Source: JBEISR01 sp044371425
Lineage (GTDB): Bacteria; Planctomycetota; Planctomycetia; Pirellulales; Pirellulaceae
Assembly (NCBI GenBank): GCA_044371425.1
Contig: JBILTR010000001.1
Location: 310,001 to 374,000 of the forward strand
DNA length: 64,000 bases
Direction of reading: 5' to 3'
The stretch's first letter is position 1, and each line of letters begins with the position of its first letter. The notes beneath the pieces are model-generated. The model was not told the origin of the DNA. It did no database searches and was given only the letters and a program-made list of their open reading frames with translations. Of the stretch, positions 62,808-64,000 are shown in pieces. Position numbers and translations under genes: made by a program.

Positions 62808-64000
62808 ATGAGACGCAGTGAAATGGGGTTCGGTACCAGCATGTTTTCCAGCGCGATGGATGCGATTGAGATCGGTCGATGGAGCCGATCGGTCTGTGAG
62901 CTGGCCGTCCTGTTGCTGGCTGTCGTCATGGGTGGTGGTTCGGCCTGTCTGGCGCAGGAGGAGCCCCCAGAGGCCGACATGCAGGAACAGGTGGCTGGCT
63001 GGGTTGCTCAGCTGGATGCTGATTCCCTGGAGAAGCGAGAGGCGGCCGAGCGGGCGCTGGCGGAAATGGGGCCAGCCATTCTCAGTCAACTGCCGCCGAT
63101 CGATGACGCGATGGCACCCGAGATGCGGATCCGGCTGGAACGACTTCGGGAGCAACTGGAAGCGAGGCGCGTCAGCGACCTAGTTCGCCCTTCACGGATT
63201 CGGCTCACGGGCAGCTACACCCTGCGCGAGGTGATCGAACAGTTGCAAGAGCAGTCGGGGAATTCGTTTCAGGTTCCCGAGGAACTGCCAGACCGCAAGA
63301 TGGAAGTCGATTGGCAGGATGAGCTATTTTGGAAGGCGCTAGATCAGTGGTTGGATGAAGCTGGGATGGATATCCCTCCGTTCGTCTCAGTGGAAGATGG
63401 ACTGCCCATTCGCGCGAGAACGGCGGGGGCTCCTACCCGCTCCGGACGCGCCGCCTATGCCGGTCCTTTTCGAGTGGAGCTGGCCGAAGCGATGGCGGTG
63501 CATCATGTCGCTTCCCCATCGCAGTCCCGTTGGGAGTGGAAAGCATGGTTCAGTTGGGAGCCACGTTTGAAACCGGTTTTTCTCCAGTTTCCGATGCGCA
63601 AGTTGGTCCTGGAAACTGGCGATGGAACGTTGCTGCAGCCCACAGCACCCGATGCATCGCCCGAGTACCAGCCGGCGCCGGGAGCCAACCAACTGGAAGC
63701 GGTGTTTGCCTTCGCGCGCACCGGTGCTGAACCCCTTCCCGAAGGTGCGATGAAGATGCGAGGTACCTTCCAGACCGCCCTTCCCGGCGAAACGGTACAA
63801 GCCACGATCGATGCGCTCGATGAACCGGGGCGGAAGGTGGTGCAGGTCGGGAATCTATCGGTCAGCGTCGATCGCATCCGGAAGAATGGAAAGCTCTATG
63901 AGATCAACGCCAGGATTCAGTTGATGCAGGCACAGCAAACGATGGAATCGTTTCGCAGTTGGGCGATGAACAACGAAGCCTATCTTCTCGGGCCAGAGGG
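62808..64000 (+). CDS. Exported protein with HEAT-like N-terminus, truncated by the window end
   Basis: This is a partial gene whose frame stays open from ATG 62808 to the end of the window (397 codons seen). A signal peptide (ELAVLLLAVVMGGGSACLAQ) is followed by a helical stretch (LDADSLEKREAAERALAEMG) that resembles one HEAT repeat, then a short segment with strand pattern (RIRLTGSYTLREVIEQLQEQ). From memory, HEAT-like pieces before a secretin/STN-like region (LREVIEQLQEQSGNSFQVPE) occur in planctomycete proteins of unknown function. The rest is beta-rich with no recognised domain. ATG 62823 is a second possible start. The C-terminus is missing, so no function is assigned. Confidence 0.6.
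   Translation, partial: MRRSEMGFGTSMFSSAMDAIEIGRWSRSVCELAVLLLAVVMGGGSACLAQEEPPEADMQEQVAGWVAQLDADSLEKREAAERALAEMGPAILSQLPPIDDAMAPEMRIRLERLREQLEARRVSDLVRPSRIRLTGSYTLREVIEQLQEQSGNSFQVPEELPDRKMEVDWQDELFWKALDQWLDEAGMDIPPFVSVEDGLPIRARTAGAPTRSGRAAYAGPFRVELAEAMAVHHVASPSQSRWEWKAWFSWEPRLKPVFLQFPMRKLVLETGDGTLLQPTAPDASPEYQPAPGANQLEAVFAFARTGAEPLPEGAMKMRGTFQTALPGETVQATIDALDEPGRKVVQVGNLSVSVDRIRKNGKLYEINARIQLMQAQQTMESFRSWAMNNEAYLLGPE

Overview
The window looks like a chromosomal segment from a member of the Planctomycetota, most likely a Pirellulales-type organism. The evidence is the gene content: two pairs of Planctomycete cytochrome/PSD1 (DUF1549/DUF1553) genes with DUF1501 genes, a PVC-type membrane-bound dehydrogenase with HEAT repeats and a C-terminal cytochrome c, a DUF1559 pseudopilin-like protein, DUF1080 and Gfo/Idh/MocA proteins with export signals, an arylsulfatase, a CE15 esterase, and a very long signal peptidase I. 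No rRNA, tRNA or CRISPR array was seen.

Layout. 0-8 kb is housekeeping: lptB and lepB on the minus strand, then a UvrD/PcrA-type helicase, a GNAT acetyltransferase, a D-2-hydroxyacid dehydrogenase and an HpcH/HpaI aldolase on the plus strand. 8-14.7 kb is an RND efflux system: pump and adaptor on the minus strand, with a TolC-like outer-membrane lipoprotein divergent on the plus strand. 14.7-16 kb holds a small basic membrane protein and a Tam-like methyltransferase. 16-21 kb is gene-poor and partly decayed: a hybrid histidine kinase is flanked by broken coding fragments, including a DUF4291 gene split by an in-frame TGA. 21-41 kb is a large block of exported catabolic or surface proteins: a Gfo/Idh/MocA protein, two PSD1/DUF1501 pairs, a DMFase-like protein, an EF-hand lipoprotein with DUF1559, the PVC dehydrogenase/cytochrome, an isochorismatase-like hydrolase and a polysaccharide deacetylase. 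41-44.5 kb is a minus-strand run of small accessory proteins (DUF2306, DUF4259-like, zinc-ribbon/crystallin-J1-like). 45-49 kb has an arylsulfatase, a hypothetical gene and an FCP1/NIF-type HAD phosphatase interrupted by an in-frame TAG. 49-56 kb is a minus-strand run of a Gfo/Idh/MocA protein, a two-domain DUF1080 protein, a radical SAM protein, an FAD-dependent oxidoreductase and mscL. 56-61 kb is a second RND pump with its adaptor. A CE15-type esterase and a truncated exported protein close the window.

How the genes work together (inference from families). The exported sulfatase, CE15 esterase, polysaccharide deacetylase, DUF1080 proteins and oxidoreductases suggest attack on complex, sulfated and acylated polysaccharides. 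The cytochrome-bearing proteins may oxidise products in the periplasm. Seven of the exported proteins have twin-arginine-like N-termini. The points most worth a second look are the two conserved genes each cut by one in-frame stop, a six-copy perfect 15-bp repeat inside the PVC dehydrogenase gene, the zinc-ribbon and large insert in signal peptidase I, and a paired 13-bp intergenic repeat near 30.6-30.8 kb.
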